The notes: generated by a model from the sequence alone, not told the origin. 64,000 nt of DNA from an uncultured Rhodospirillales bacterium (GCA_913055735.1 CAJXKD010000002.1:598150-662149), one strand, 5' to 3'; positions 1 through 9,333 are shown, counted from the stretch's first letter. Numbers and translations are program-made.

Positions 1-1538
1 AGCCCGACCTTGTCGCCGAACAGGCCGCGCAGCTGAACGGCGCGATCCTCGGCGGCGGCGAGGTCGATTTTCTCGGATTCCTCGACCAGAGGGCAAACCC
101 AATAGACCCTTGCGCCACCCGCCAGCGCGCGTTGGACCCCGGCCACCACCTCGTTCAGGCGGTCGAGGGGCAGGGCACGTGTATCGATGGGCTGACGTCC
201 TGCCGGTTTCTCGAGCAGGCGTGACACCTCCATATCCCCGTAGGCGGTGAGCATGAGAGAACGGGGGATCGGCGTTGCGGTCGTCACCAGTACGTCGACG
301 GCTTTGCCTTTACCGGCCAGCAGCATGCGTTGGTGAACGCCAAAACGGTGCTGTTCGTCGATGACAGCCAGCGCGAGATCGTCGAATTCGACTCCTTCCT
401 GGAACAGGGCGTGGGTGCCGACGGCGATCTGAATGGTGCCGTCGGCCAGTTGATCGAGGATCGCCTGTCGTTCCTTTCCGCGTCCGCGTCCCGTGAGCAA
501 GGCGACACGAACGCCGGCCGGTTCGGCCAAGGCGGCAATGTTGTCATAGTGCTGATGGGCGAGAATCTCGGTCGGCGCCAGCATGGCGGCCTGTGCGCCC
601 GTTTCGACGGCGTTGAGCATGGCCATCAAGGCTACGATGGTCTTGCCGCTGCCGACGTCGCCCTGCAGCAGCCGGTGCATGCGCGAGGTCGACGCCATAT
701 CCGCCAGGATCTCGCCGATGGCCGTTGATTGGGCTTCGGTTAACGTGAAAGGAAGCGCCGATAACACATTGTTTTGCAAGTGTTTATCACCTTCTATCGC
801 GCGGCCGGGGAGGCGGCGCATATGGGCGCGGACGAGGGCAAGAGCGAGTTGATTGGCAAGCAGTTCGTCATAGGCAAGGCGCCGCCGCGCGATGGCCTCG
901 GGGAGCAGGTCCTTTTCCCCCTCCGGCGCGTGCACAGATAGCACGGCGGTTTTCCAGTCCGGCCATTTTTGTTGCCGCAGAAAGGCGGGATCGTTCCACT
1001 CTGGCAGATCCGGCAGTTGCTTGAGGGCGCCTTGGATGGCTTTCGACAGGACCTTGAGGGATAGACCCTGCGTGAGCGGATAGACCGGCTCCACGCTTTG
1101 CAGTTTCGCAAGCTCGTCCACCGTACCGATATGGTCGGGATGCGGCATTTGGATTTCTTCGCCGAAACGTTCCACGCGGCCGCTGACCACCCGCATTTCG
1201 CCTTCGGGCAAGGATTTCCGCAGGTAGTCCGCATGGCCGTGGAAGAAAACCAAGGACATGGTGCCTGTCTCGTCCGAGCAAATGACCTTGTAAGGCAAAC
1301 GCTTGGTACGCGCCGGCAGATGCTGATCGACATGGACGGTCATGGTCGCCACCGTCCCGGCGGGGGCGTCGATAATCTTCGGGGCAAACCGGCGGTCGAT
1401 CAGTCCGCTCGGCAGATGCCAGCAGAGATCAACGATATGGGGCCCCGCGACCCGCTCGATCAGCTTGGCAATGCGCGGCCCGACGCCGGTAAGGGACGTC
1501 ACCGGGGCGAACAGGCGGAAAAGGATCTCAGGTCTCAT
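1..1538 (-). CDS. recG: ATP-dependent DNA helicase RecG (3' end cut by window edge)
   Basis: RecG remodels stalled replication forks and Holliday junctions. Reading the minus strand from ATG at 1538 gives one open frame to the left edge, about 512 residues of a family that usually has about 690, so the C-terminal helicase part lies outside. The N-terminal wedge/OB region comes first. Superfamily 2 motifs follow: Walker A QGDVGSGKT near residue 293, the DEQH box near residue 390 and TATPIPR near residue 420. The start ATG, with MRPEILFRLFAPV following, lies 111 bp from the divergent sdhE start, and the two genes probably share a divergent promoter region. recG beside sdhE-mfd is a common alphaproteobacterial arrangement. 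The family call is firm. Confidence 0.96.
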   Translation of the reverse strand, partial: MRPEILFRLFAPVTSLTGVGPRIAKLIERVAGPHIVDLCWHLPSGLIDRRFAPKIIDAPAGTVATMTVHVDQHLPARTKRLPYKVICSDETGTMSLVFFHGHADYLRKSLPEGEMRVVSGRVERFGEEIQMPHPDHIGTVDELAKLQSVEPVYPLTQGLSLKVLSKAIQGALKQLPDLPEWNDPAFLRQQKWPDWKTAVLSVHAPEGEKDLLPEAIARRRLAYDELLANQLALALVRAHMRRLPGRAIEGDKHLQNNVLSALPFTLTEAQSTAIGEILADMASTSRMHRLLQGDVGSGKTIVALMAMLNAVETGAQAAMLAPTEILAHQHYDNIAALAEPAGVRVALLTGRGRGKERQAILDQLADGTIQIAVGTHALFQEGVEFDDLALAVIDEQHRFGVHQRMLLAGKGKAVDVLVTTATPIPRSLMLTAYGDMEVSRLLEKPAGRQPIDTRALPLDRLNEVVAGVQRALAGGARVYWVCPLVEESEKIDLAAAEDRAVQLRGLFGDKVG

Positions 1539-1649
1539 GAATACGCGCGTTGGGGCTGACAGATGGCCTTCAAGGCTTTATCTAGGCATGTTCTCGGCAA
1601 GGCCTTATATCCCGGCCCGCTCAGCAAGAGTATAGGCGATCGACCCATC

Positions 1650-1898
1650 ATGGATGCAACACGCAAGCGGCTCCTTTTCCGGGCCCAACATCGGGGTATG
1701 CAGGAGACCGACAAATTGATCGGCGAATTCGCTGCCGAAAAACTGGAATCAATGACGGGCGATCAGTTGGCGACGTTCGAGGTATTGCTGGAAGAAAGCG
1801 ATGCCGATCTGCTCAATTGGGTGACCGGACGGGTGCCGGTGCCCGCGGAATTCGATAACGACGTCATGGCGATGTTGCTCGCCTACTGCTCCAAATAA
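1650..1898 (+). CDS. sdhE: FAD assembly factor SdhE (succinate dehydrogenase flavinylation)
   Basis: This is an 82-residue protein of the SdhE/YgfY (DUF339) family, which helps attach FAD covalently to the SdhA subunit of succinate dehydrogenase in the cytoplasm. The family signature RGM-x-E-x-D is at residues 15-21, in the usual N-terminal position, and the acidic helical C-terminus is typical. An upstream in-frame start at 1563 would add 29 residues with no family resemblance. ATG 1650 gives the expected length and N-terminus, so it was chosen. The gene ends 6 nt before mfd and is probably co-transcribed with it. It is divergent from recG. Confidence 0.92.
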   Translation: MDATRKRLLFRAQHRGMQETDKLIGEFAAEKLESMTGDQLATFEVLLEESDADLLNWVTGRVPVPAEFDNDVMAMLLAYCSK

Positions 1899-1904
1899 GC
1901 GCTG

Positions 1905-4900
1905 ATGACTACTGACACCGAAACGAAGTCCGTTGCCAGCGGCGCCTTGATTGCTGGGGTTCCGGAAGGCTACGAGGGCAGGGTTCTTGCGGATCTGGCA
2001 GCGAAAAGCGATGCGCCGGTTTTGGTCATTGCCCGGGACGACCGCCGCATGGCGGCGATTGTCGACTCCTTGGCCTTTTTCGCCCCCGACGTCCAATGCG
2101 CCGATTTTCCGGCCTGGGATTGCCTGCCCTTCGACCGCGTGTCGCCCCGGGCCGATATCATTGCGCGTCGTATCGATTGTTTATCGCGCCTAGCATCCGA
2201 TAAGACGTCCGGCGATGCGGCCGAGCGGCCGGGCATCGTGGTCGCGACCATTGCCGCCATTATGCAGCGGGTTTCGCCACAAAGCGCCTTTGCGGATGCA
2301 AGCCGGGAGATTTCCGCCACCAAAGCGCCGGACCGGGATGCGCTGCTGGCGATGCTGGAACAGTACGGGTTCGGTCGGACAGAAACCGTGATGGAGCAGG
2401 GCGAGTACGCCGTGCGCGGCGGCATCGTCGATCTGTTTCCACCTGGGGCGGAGCAGCCCCTGCGACTCGATTTCTTCGGGGATCAGTTGGAGGGCATCCG
2501 CGCCTTCGAACCGTTGAGCCAACGCACGACGGAAAACGTCACATCTTTCCGTCTCAAACCCATCAGCGAGTTGAGCCTGGACGACGACTCGATTGTTCGG
2601 TTCCGTACCGGATACCGTGCCCTATTCGGTGCGGCGAAGGCGACCGATCATCTCTATGAGGCGGTCTCGGCCGGGCACAAACATACGGGCGTCGAGCATT
2701 GGCTGCCGCTGTTCCATGACAAAATGGACACCCTGTTCGATTACCTCCCCGACAGTCCCGTCATCCTGGATCACCAGGCGATGGAAGCGCGCGACGCCCG
2801 CTGGGAATTGATCCAAGAATGTTTCGACGCCCGGAAAAGCTTGCGCGCACGCGGTCTCGTCCAGGACGAAACGCCCTATAACCCGCTGCCGGCCGATCGC
2901 CTGTACGTTGCGCCTGCGGAATTGGAGACCCTGATATCGGGGGCTCAGGTGAAAACCCTCAGTCCCTTTGCCGCCCCCGAGCAGGGCGACGTAATCGATG
3001 CCAACGCCCGGACCGGCCGGAGCTTTGCTGACGCCCGCGCGCGTCCGGACGTCAATGTCTTTGACATACTGCGCGATCATGTCGCGGCATTGCGCAAAGA
3101 AAAGCGGGCCGTGGCAGTCGCCTGCATGTCAACGGGGTCGCGCGAGCGCCTCGCCCATATTCTCGACGAACATGGCATCGGCTCTCGACTAGCTGACGAC
3201 GGAGTAAAAGGGCTTATCGCCGGGAGCGACGACCGGGTGGCGATGATCGTGTTCGATATCGAACACGGGTTCGTCGCGCCTGGCTTGGCCCTGATCAGTG
3301 AGCAGGACATTTTGGGGGAGCGGCTGCGGGTGCGGGCGCGCCGCCGCATCCGGCCGGAGAACTTCATCACTGAGGCCTCCGCGCTGGCGGCCGGGGACTA
3401 TGTCGTTCACGCCGAGCACGGGATCGGGCAATACAAAGAATTGATCACATTGGATGTCGCGGGTGCCGCGCACGATTGCCTGCGTATCGACTATGACGGC
3501 GGCGATAAACTGTTCGTTCCCGTGGAAAACATCGACGTGCTCTCCCGCTATGGCGACGACGAATCGACGGTGCGGCTCGACAAGCTCGGCGGCGCCGGCT
3601 GGCAGGCGCGCAAAGCACGCCTCAAGGAGCGTATCCGCGAGATGGCAGATCAGTTGATCCGCGTTGCCGCCTCCCGGGAATTGAAACCCGCCGATAGCTT
3701 GTCGCCGCAGGAAGGGGCATTCGACGAGTTTTGCGCAGGGTTCCCGTACGAGGAAACCGACGACCAGGTGCAGGCGATTTCCGATGTCATCGGCGATCTC
3801 GCGGCGGGCCGGCCCATGGACCGCCTGATTTGTGGGGATGTGGGGTTCGGCAAGACAGAGGTCGCGCTACGCGCGGCCTTCGTCGCCGCGATGGCGGGGA
3901 AGCAAGTTGCCGTGGTGGTGCCGACCACGTTGTTGGCGCGCCAGCATTTCCAGGTGTTTGCGCAGCGCTTTGCCGGATTTCCGGTGAAAGTGCGGCAATT
4001 GTCGCGTTTGGTGAATGCCGCGGATGCGGATCAAGTGCGCCAAGGCTTGTCCGACGGTACCGTCGATATTGTCGTCGGTACCCACGCACTGCTCGCCAAA
4101 TCCATTTCTTTCAAACGACTTGGGCTTCTGGTGATCGACGAAGAGCAGCATTTCGGCGTCGTTCATAAGGAGCGGCTCAAGGAACTGAAGACCGACGTGC
4201 ATGTACTGACATTGACTGCGACGCCGATCCCCCGCACCTTGCAGCTGGCGTTGACCGGCGTTCGGCAAATGAGCTTGATCACCACGCCGCCCGTGGACCG
4301 GCTCGCGGTCCGGACGTTCATTCTGCCTTTCGATCCCGTGGTCATCCGCGAGGCGATCCAGCGCGAACGTTTCCGCGGCGGCCAGGTGTTTTATGTCTGC
4401 CCGCGCGTGGCCGACCTCCGGCGCGTGGCGGAAACCATCGAGGAATTAGTCCCCGAAGCCAAGGTCGCCGTTGCGCACGGTCAATTGGCCCCCGCCAAGC
4501 TGGAAGAGGTGATGACCGCCTTCTACGAAGGGGCATACGACATTCTGCTCTCCACCAATATCGTCGAGTCCGGGCTCGACCTACCGACGGCGAATACGTT
4601 GATTATCCACCGCGCCGACATGTTCGGTTTGGCGCAACTCTATCAGCTGCGCGGCCGGGTCGGACGGTCCAAGATCCGCGCCTACGCCTATCTGACGCTG
4701 CCGCCCAATCAGATGCTCACGCCGGGCGCACAGCGCCGTCTCGAAGTGATGCAGACCCTGGATATGTTGGGGGCCGGGTTCATGCTGGCGAGCCACGATC
4801 TTGATATCCGCGGCGCCGGCAATCTGCTCGGCGAGGAACAGTCGGGCCATATCCGCGAAGTGGGGATCGAGCTGTATCAGCAGATGCTCGAGGAAGCGGT

Positions 4901-5396
4901 GGCCGATGCGCGGGCGTCCGGTGGCGAGGCCCGTCCCGCAGCCGATCACTGGTCGCCGCAGATCGATGTCGGCATGGCGGTGCTCATTCCGGCCGACTAC
5001 GTGCCGGATTTGGGCGTGCGGCTGTCGCTCTATCGCCGTCTCGGTTCCATCACCGACGCGGGGGAGATCGATGCCGTGGCGGCGGAAATGATCGATCGCT
5101 TCGGGTCGTTGCCCGACGAGGTCGAAAACCTGCTCAAGGTGGTGGCGCTCAAGACCCTGTGCCGGTCGGCGGGCGTCGAGCGGATCGAGGCGGGGCCCAA
5201 GGGAGCGGTGCTGACGTTCCATCGCAACGAGTTCGCCAATCCAGCCGGTCTTGTCGATTTCATCACCAAGCAGGCCGGGACCGCAAAACTGCGGCCGGAT
5301 CACCGTCTGGTGTTTATTCGCAACTGGGGAAACGCCGACGCCCGTTTCGAAGGCGTGCGTCAGCTCATGCAGGAACTGACGGTAATCGCAGGTTAG
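1905..5396 (+). CDS. mfd: transcription-repair coupling factor Mfd
   Basis: Mfd is a 1163-residue DNA translocase. It removes RNA polymerase stalled at lesions and recruits UvrA for nucleotide-excision repair. Visible domains in order are a UvrB-like N-terminal region (about 1-400) and a CarD-like RNA-polymerase interaction domain near 495-550 (GDYVVHAEHGIGQY). The translocase follows, with Walker A GDVGFGKTE near 645, the DEEQ box near 745, TATPIPRTL just after and the QLRGRVGRS motif VI. The C-terminus has the TRCF domain. Length is normal for the family. It starts 6 nt after sdhE and ends 6 nt before the convergent DsbA-like gene, leaving no room for a separate terminator. Confidence 0.97.
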   Translation: MTTDTETKSVASGALIAGVPEGYEGRVLADLAAKSDAPVLVIARDDRRMAAIVDSLAFFAPDVQCADFPAWDCLPFDRVSPRADIIARRIDCLSRLASDKTSGDAAERPGIVVATIAAIMQRVSPQSAFADASREISATKAPDRDALLAMLEQYGFGRTETVMEQGEYAVRGGIVDLFPPGAEQPLRLDFFGDQLEGIRAFEPLSQRTTENVTSFRLKPISELSLDDDSIVRFRTGYRALFGAAKATDHLYEAVSAGHKHTGVEHWLPLFHDKMDTLFDYLPDSPVILDHQAMEARDARWELIQECFDARKSLRARGLVQDETPYNPLPADRLYVAPAELETLISGAQVKTLSPFAAPEQGDVIDANARTGRSFADARARPDVNVFDILRDHVAALRKEKRAVAVACMSTGSRERLAHILDEHGIGSRLADDGVKGLIAGSDDRVAMIVFDIEHGFVAPGLALISEQDILGERLRVRARRRIRPENFITEASALAAGDYVVHAEHGIGQYKELITLDVAGAAHDCLRIDYDGGDKLFVPVENIDVLSRYGDDESTVRLDKLGGAGWQARKARLKERIREMADQLIRVAASRELKPADSLSPQEGAFDEFCAGFPYEETDDQVQAISDVIGDLAAGRPMDRLICGDVGFGKTEVALRAAFVAAMAGKQVAVVVPTTLLARQHFQVFAQRFAGFPVKVRQLSRLVNAADADQVRQGLSDGTVDIVVGTHALLAKSISFKRLGLLVIDEEQHFGVVHKERLKELKTDVHVLTLTATPIPRTLQLALTGVRQMSLITTPPVDRLAVRTFILPFDPVVIREAIQRERFRGGQVFYVCPRVADLRRVAETIEELVPEAKVAVAHGQLAPAKLEEVMTAFYEGAYDILLSTNIVESGLDLPTANTLIIHRADMFGLAQLYQLRGRVGRSKIRAYAYLTLPPNQMLTPGAQRRLEVMQTLDMLGAGFMLASHDLDIRGAGNLLGEEQSGHIREVGIELYQQMLEEAVADARASGGEARPAADHWSPQIDVGMAVLIPADYVPDLGVRLSLYRRLGSITDAGEIDAVAAEMIDRFGSLPDEVENLLKVVALKTLCRSAGVERIEAGPKGAVLTFHRNEFANPAGLVDFITKQAGTAKLRPDHRLVFIRNWGNADARFEGVRQLMQELTVIAG

Positions 5397-5402
5397 GTTC
5401 GG

Positions 5403-6071
5403 TTAGACGGGCTGGGTGCCTTCGACCATCCATTCGCGGCGTTTTTCCTCGGCAATGTCGAACATGCGCAAGAGAACCGAGGGTTCCTGGGCACCCGAGA
5501 TGGCAAATTCGCCGTCGAAAATAAACGCGGGAACGCCACTGATGCCGAGGCGGTGGGCGCGCGCGTTTTGTTCGTTGATATCATCCACGTCGCGGCCGCT
5601 GTAGAGGTAGTCCCGCAGTGCCTCGATATCCAGATCGAGTTGTCCGGCAATGTCGAACAGGACGGAGCGGTGACCGATGTCACGCCCTTCCAGGAAGTAT
5701 GCCTGATACAGTGCTTCGACCATTTGCCCGGCATACCCGGCGGCAGCGGCAAAGCGTACGAGACGATGGGAGTCGACCGTGCTCGGCATGCGCCCGACGT
5801 GGTCGAAATTGAACTCGATGCCGACAGTCTTGCCGGCCTCGATGATGGCGTTGTTGACTCGGCGAGAGCGCGATTCACCACCGAACTTGATCACCATATA
5901 TTCCTGCCGGTCCATGCCCTCGGGCGGCATGTCGGGGTTGAGTAGGAAGGCGTGCCAAATGATCTCGGCGTTGACGTTCGGCCGTTGCCGCAGGGCAGCT
6001 TCCAGCCGGCGCTTGCCAATGAAGCACCAGGGACAAATTGTGTCGAAGATAATATCGATCTGCATCGGCAC
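5403..6071 (-). CDS. DsbA-family (FrnE-like) thiol oxidoreductase
   Basis: A 222-residue thioredoxin-fold protein of the DsbA/FrnE/2-hydroxychromene-2-carboxylate isomerase group. The active site C13-P-W-C16 lies at the end of the first strand, and the expected cis-proline loop is seen as SGVPAFIF. There is no signal peptide, so it is probably cytoplasmic like FrnE. FrnE-type proteins act in disulfide exchange and oxidative stress, but substrates are usually unknown. The CPWC pair favours a redox role, because the isomerase branch usually lacks it. A start two codons downstream (MQID) is equally possible. It converges with mfd and is divergent from the MFS gene. Confidence 0.85.
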   Translation of the reverse strand: MPMQIDIIFDTICPWCFIGKRRLEAALRQRPNVNAEIIWHAFLLNPDMPPEGMDRQEYMVIKFGGESRSRRVNNAIIEAGKTVGIEFNFDHVGRMPSTVDSHRLVRFAAAAGYAGQMVEALYQAYFLEGRDIGHRSVLFDIAGQLDLDIEALRDYLYSGRDVDDINEQNARAHRLGISGVPAFIFDGEFAISGAQEPSVLLRMFDIAEEKRREWMVEGTQPV

Positions 6072-6173
6072 CCGTTGCCCGCCAATCCGCGTCGGGCGAA
6101 ACCGGACAGCCCCGGGTTTCTCCGGGAAATGTCTTTTCGCGGTTCCATTGAACCATTAGTGTTTTCTCCCTGC

Positions 6174-6198
6174 AAGGTGCCGCCGCGGCGCCTTTTTT
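6174..6198 (+). terminator. terminator-like hairpin in the leader of the MFS gene
   Basis: An 8-bp stem (AAGGTGCC / GGCGCCTT, one G-T pair, 5-nt loop) is followed by a run of six T (6193-6198). This is the architecture of an intrinsic terminator on the plus strand. It lies between two divergent genes, 16 nt before the MFS start codon, so it is not at the end of any visible plus-strand gene. It may act as a leader attenuator or be fortuitous. Confidence 0.45.
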
Positions 6199-6214
6199 GT
6201 GGGGACGGCAAATA

Positions 6215-7468
6215 ATGGCGGAAAGCGCACAGTTCGGCGGTATTGGCCGCGCTTGGCGAAGCCGCAATTTCCGCTTCTACTGGCTCGGCAATGCCGTTTC
6301 GATCTTGGGGTTTTGGGTCCATGTCCTTGCCATGGGCTGGATCGTCTGGCAGCTCACCAAAAGCGAATTGTGGCTGGGACTGATCGCCATGACGGCACGC
6401 ATGCCGGCGGTTTTCCTATCGCCCATCGCCGGTGCTGTGGCGGATCGTTTCGGATTGCGGCGGGTCGCGGTCGTCGCGTTGGCCATCTCGGCAACGAATT
6501 CGTTGCTGCTGTATCTTTCGGTTCAGGCGGGCTTTATCAACGTCTACTGGATACTGGCATTCGCCGTCGTTCAAGGAGCGTCGGTGTCTTTCGATCTGCC
6601 CGCGCGTCAGGCGCTTATGCCGAGCCTCGTTCACGAACGAGGCGATCTGTCGGCGGCTATTGCGTTGAACACGACGACCTTTCAGGCGGGCGCCTTCGTC
6701 GGTCCGATGATCTTCGGTGCCCTGGTCGCCTATACGGATCTACCGGTATCGACGGCCTTTCTGATCAATAGCATCAGTTTCTTTTTCTTCACGCTGATGA
6801 TGCTGTTACTGCGCATCGAAAGGGAGCCGGTTACCGGCATGAAAGCCGGGGACATGTTGGCCGACATTGTCGAGGGCGTCCGGTATGTTCGCAGTCAACG
6901 TGGGATTTTGGCGATCATGGTGTCCATGTTTTTTGCGCATCTGTTGATCCGCTCATACATCGACCTGCTGCCTGCCTTTGCCGACAAGGTATTCGGATTC
7001 CACGAAGACCCGACCGGGCTCGCCTATTTGCAATGGGCCTCAGGGGCGGGGGCATTGATCGGCGGCGTCGTCATGGCGGCTCGGGGGCGCACCAGCGGTC
7101 TGACGCGCTTGCTGATCGCCGGTCTACTCGCCGGCTATTTGGCCTATATCCTGTTCGCTGCGACCTCATTGTTCGCACTCGGGATCGCGTGCATGTTTCT
7201 GACAGGGCTGGCCGTTGTTGTCGTTGCGGTTTCGTCGCAATCGCTGATCCAAACGGCCGTCGATCAAGGAATGCGCGGCCGCGTCATCAGCCTGACCACC
7301 GGCATGGCGATCGGCGTGCCGTCCTTGGGGTCGCTGGTCCTCGGATGGTTCGCGACCATTTTGGGATTACAGTTGTGTGTAATTGTGAGCCTGACGCTGG
7401 GACTTGTCTATTGGCTGTGGTCGGTGCGCTATTTAGCGACGCACGCGACGACGCTCGAAACGCCGTGA
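6215..7468 (+). CDS. MFS transporter, EntS/DHA3-like exporter
   Basis: A 417-residue inner-membrane protein with about 12 hydrophobic segments. The major facilitator loop motif between TM2 and TM3 reads GAVADRFGLRR, and the N-terminus RSRNFRFYWLG is typical of the enterobactin-exporter-like (EntS, transmembrane secretion effector) branch. Substrate cannot be told. ATG 6215 was chosen because GGGGA lies about 10 nt upstream; a TTG at 6197 would start inside the leader hairpin's T run. The gene is divergent from the FrnE-like gene and converges with the DUF2786-like gene. Confidence 0.85.
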   Translation: MAESAQFGGIGRAWRSRNFRFYWLGNAVSILGFWVHVLAMGWIVWQLTKSELWLGLIAMTARMPAVFLSPIAGAVADRFGLRRVAVVALAISATNSLLLYLSVQAGFINVYWILAFAVVQGASVSFDLPARQALMPSLVHERGDLSAAIALNTTTFQAGAFVGPMIFGALVAYTDLPVSTAFLINSISFFFFTLMMLLLRIEREPVTGMKAGDMLADIVEGVRYVRSQRGILAIMVSMFFAHLLIRSYIDLLPAFADKVFGFHEDPTGLAYLQWASGAGALIGGVVMAARGRTSGLTRLLIAGLLAGYLAYILFAATSLFALGIACMFLTGLAVVVVAVSSQSLIQTAVDQGMRGRVISLTTGMAIGVPSLGSLVLGWFATILGLQLCVIVSLTLGLVYWLWSVRYLATHATTLETP

Positions 7469-7484
7469 ATTCGATTGGGGGGTG

Positions 7485-8084
7485 TTAGGCTGCCGCCTTG
7501 CGCATCTTCAATTTCATGCCGACAATCTTGTAGACATCCAGTCCGGTTATGTCGGCGATCTCGTCAAAGGGAAGCGACGTTTCCTTAAGCAGGACGGCGG
7601 CATGGCTGATGGGATTGCGGCGTGACCTGCTATTGGAGCGCTTCGCATTCGGCGGCGTACCGGCACGGTTGCCCGCCTCACTGCCGTCCAACCCGCGATT
7701 GCGTGCGGCGCGCACCGCACTTTCCCAGCGGTTCTTGTCCGCGTCCATGGCCGCTTGGTTGAGCGACATTTGCCACCACTGATGGCTGCCCGGCTGAACG
7801 TTCCGGCGGTACGCAAACGGATCGGCGCTGGTAACGTGTGGTTCAGCCGGTTGCGGCGCAGACGGTCGCCACGAGGCCGCTTCTTCCAAGGTCATGCCGT
7901 GCCGTTCGGCGAGCCTCTGGGCAGCCGCCAAGGCATTCGCGCGCTCGCCCTCATAGTGGCTGCTGTTCGCGAGTTCCAGGAGATTGCGGAATCTCTCCTG
8001 ATCGGCTTTGGTAAACTCCTTGGCTATCGGTTTTCTCCCGAATTTTGATGATTTGATTGGCCCGGCCGACGCCGGATCCGCCAC
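7485..8084 (-). CDS. DUF2786-like protein with basic middle and helical C-terminus
   Basis: A 199-residue soluble protein of unknown function. Residues about 30-68 (FRNLLELANSSHYEGERANA and the following helix ending RHGMTLEEA) have the spacing of the DUF2786 motif, a short helical domain found in phage-like and ArdK/SprT-associated proteins. The middle (about 125-160) is rich in Arg, Asn and Ser. The last 40 residues look like a small helix-turn-helix (LPFDEIADITGLDVYKIVGMK). A DNA-binding role is suggested but not shown. It ends 16 nt from the convergent MFS gene. Confidence 0.6.
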   Translation of the reverse strand: MADPASAGPIKSSKFGRKPIAKEFTKADQERFRNLLELANSSHYEGERANALAAAQRLAERHGMTLEEAASWRPSAPQPAEPHVTSADPFAYRRNVQPGSHQWWQMSLNQAAMDADKNRWESAVRAARNRGLDGSEAGNRAGTPPNAKRSNSRSRRNPISHAAVLLKETSLPFDEIADITGLDVYKIVGMKLKMRKAAA

Positions 8085-8264
8085 TCGATCATATTACCAC
8101 AAATGGCCTCCGAACGGAACGAAACGGATGCCAGGAAATCCGTACAATTTTTCATGACGAATATTGGACCAAGCGAATGTTAACGAATTCCTTTCCTCTC
8201 AATCCGTACATTCCGGAATACCTGTTTCGGTAAACGGTCCTGTCAGCGACGATGATCGGAAGTG

Positions 8265-9038
8265 ATGTCCACGTTTCTTAAGTTGCTCGAACTTTATGAA
8301 GGTGAGGGGTTTTCGGTACGCACGGGATTGTATCCTTTGCATTTTCCCGGTGCCGATCAATCCGACCTGCCGTTCACGTACTTCTATAAAAACGGTGTTC
8401 GCGCCTGTAAGGGGGGCGGCATTGCCATCACTGAGATCCTGTGTATCGAAACACTCATCGCCGCAAAACCGCCGGCGAACATCCTGGTTATTGGGAACGC
8501 ATTCGGGTGGAGTACGTTGGCTCTGGCGGTTGCGGCGCCCGGTGCGCGGGTCGTCGCCCTCGATTGGTGTCCCCGGCAGGAAGAGCGGGAAGGGATAAAT
8601 CTCACCAATCGTCTTGCAAAGAAGGCCGGACTGAATGCCATGGCCGTCGAAGGCAAGAGCCCGGAAGATGTTGCAAGTCTCGCCGCCGACTACTTTCCCA
8701 GTCCGGTTGATCTCGTTTTCATCGATGGCGGTCACACAAACGACCAGCAGCGGCTCGATTTCGACGCGTGCAAGGCGGTCGCAAGTGCCGATGCGGTTTT
8801 TCTTTTCCATGACGTGATCAATTTCGCACTGACCAAAGGGTTTGTGGCCATCGCTGCCGACAATCCGACTTACACAGGGCGCATCCTGTTCCGGACACCG
8901 TCGGGCATGGCCGTTCTTTATCCGTCGGCCCTCGACGGGACGGTTGGCCGGGCCGCGTCTGCGTTCGGAGAGGCCGAAGAGCATGTCCGAGAACTTTGGT
9001 CCGCCAATCGGGAGCGGGCAGCCGGCACAGCGGCGTAA
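8265..9038 (+). CDS. class I SAM-dependent methyltransferase
   Basis: A 257-residue protein with a Rossmann-type methyltransferase core of the Methyltransf_24 kind. Motif I is VIGNAFGWST near residues 74-83, followed by an acidic residue at the end of strand 2 (VVALDW). A post-motif FIDGGHTNDQQ carries the Asp/His typical of O-methyltransferase-like enzymes, and a later FHDVINF segment is also seen. Substrate is unknown. A GTG directly before the ATG (8262) is an equally good start. Two copies of AATCCGTACA lie upstream, near 8137 and 8200. It converges with the small gene at 9154-9333, with a shared hairpin between them. Confidence 0.75.
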   Translation: MSTFLKLLELYEGEGFSVRTGLYPLHFPGADQSDLPFTYFYKNGVRACKGGGIAITEILCIETLIAAKPPANILVIGNAFGWSTLALAVAAPGARVVALDWCPRQEEREGINLTNRLAKKAGLNAMAVEGKSPEDVASLAADYFPSPVDLVFIDGGHTNDQQRLDFDACKAVASADAVFLFHDVINFALTKGFVAIAADNPTYTGRILFRTPSGMAVLYPSALDGTVGRAASAFGEAEEHVRELWSANRERAAGTAA

Positions 9039-9074
9039 GTCTCCCCTGAAGATAAGAAAGTTCTCATAAGAGAA

Positions 9075-9106
9075 GGCCCCATACCATTTGTGGCATGGGG
9101 CCCTTT
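9075..9106. terminator. bidirectional hairpin terminator
   Basis: A 12-bp stem with one mismatch (GGCCCCAT-a-CC / GG-c-ATGGGGCC) separates two convergent genes. On the minus strand it is followed by TTCTCTTAT and on the plus strand by CCTTTAAT. The minus-strand reading is the better terminator; either direction is plausible. Confidence 0.6.
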
Positions 9107-9153
9107 AATGTGAGCAGATCACCGTGGCGATCCACCCAAGATGGTTCCTCCGA

Positions 9154-9333
9154 TTAGGCGGAGGTGTTCACGGACTGACCGCGATTGGGGTCGGTGGAGG
9201 CGGTTTGGATTTCCGCCTTCTGGACCTCAACGGCTTGTTCGAGAACATTCGCAGCCTGCTGCTGACTTTCGGCAGCCTGCTTCAGACCTTGGAGAGATGA
9301 CGCGCTGCTCGCGCCTCCAACTGCATCGACCAT
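9154..9333 (-). CDS. small Gln/Ala-rich protein, 59 residues, unknown function
   Basis: Minus-strand ATG at 9333 opens a 59-codon frame ending in TAA at 9154. An excellent ribosome binding site, AGGAGGT, lies 7 nt before the start, which is the main reason to believe it. The product begins MVDAVGGASSASSLQGLKQA and continues as an amphipathic Gln/Ala/Glu-rich helix to about residue 45, then a polar tail rich in Ser, Thr and Asn. There is no signal peptide and no membrane segment. Length and the QQQ...VLE.A...QK pattern faintly recall the YjfB putative motility family (PF14070), but this is only an impression. A 7-bp inverted repeat (9357-9376) lies in its leader. Confidence 0.65.
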   Translation of the reverse strand: MVDAVGGASSASSLQGLKQAAESQQQAANVLEQAVEVQKAEIQTASTDPNRGQSVNTSA

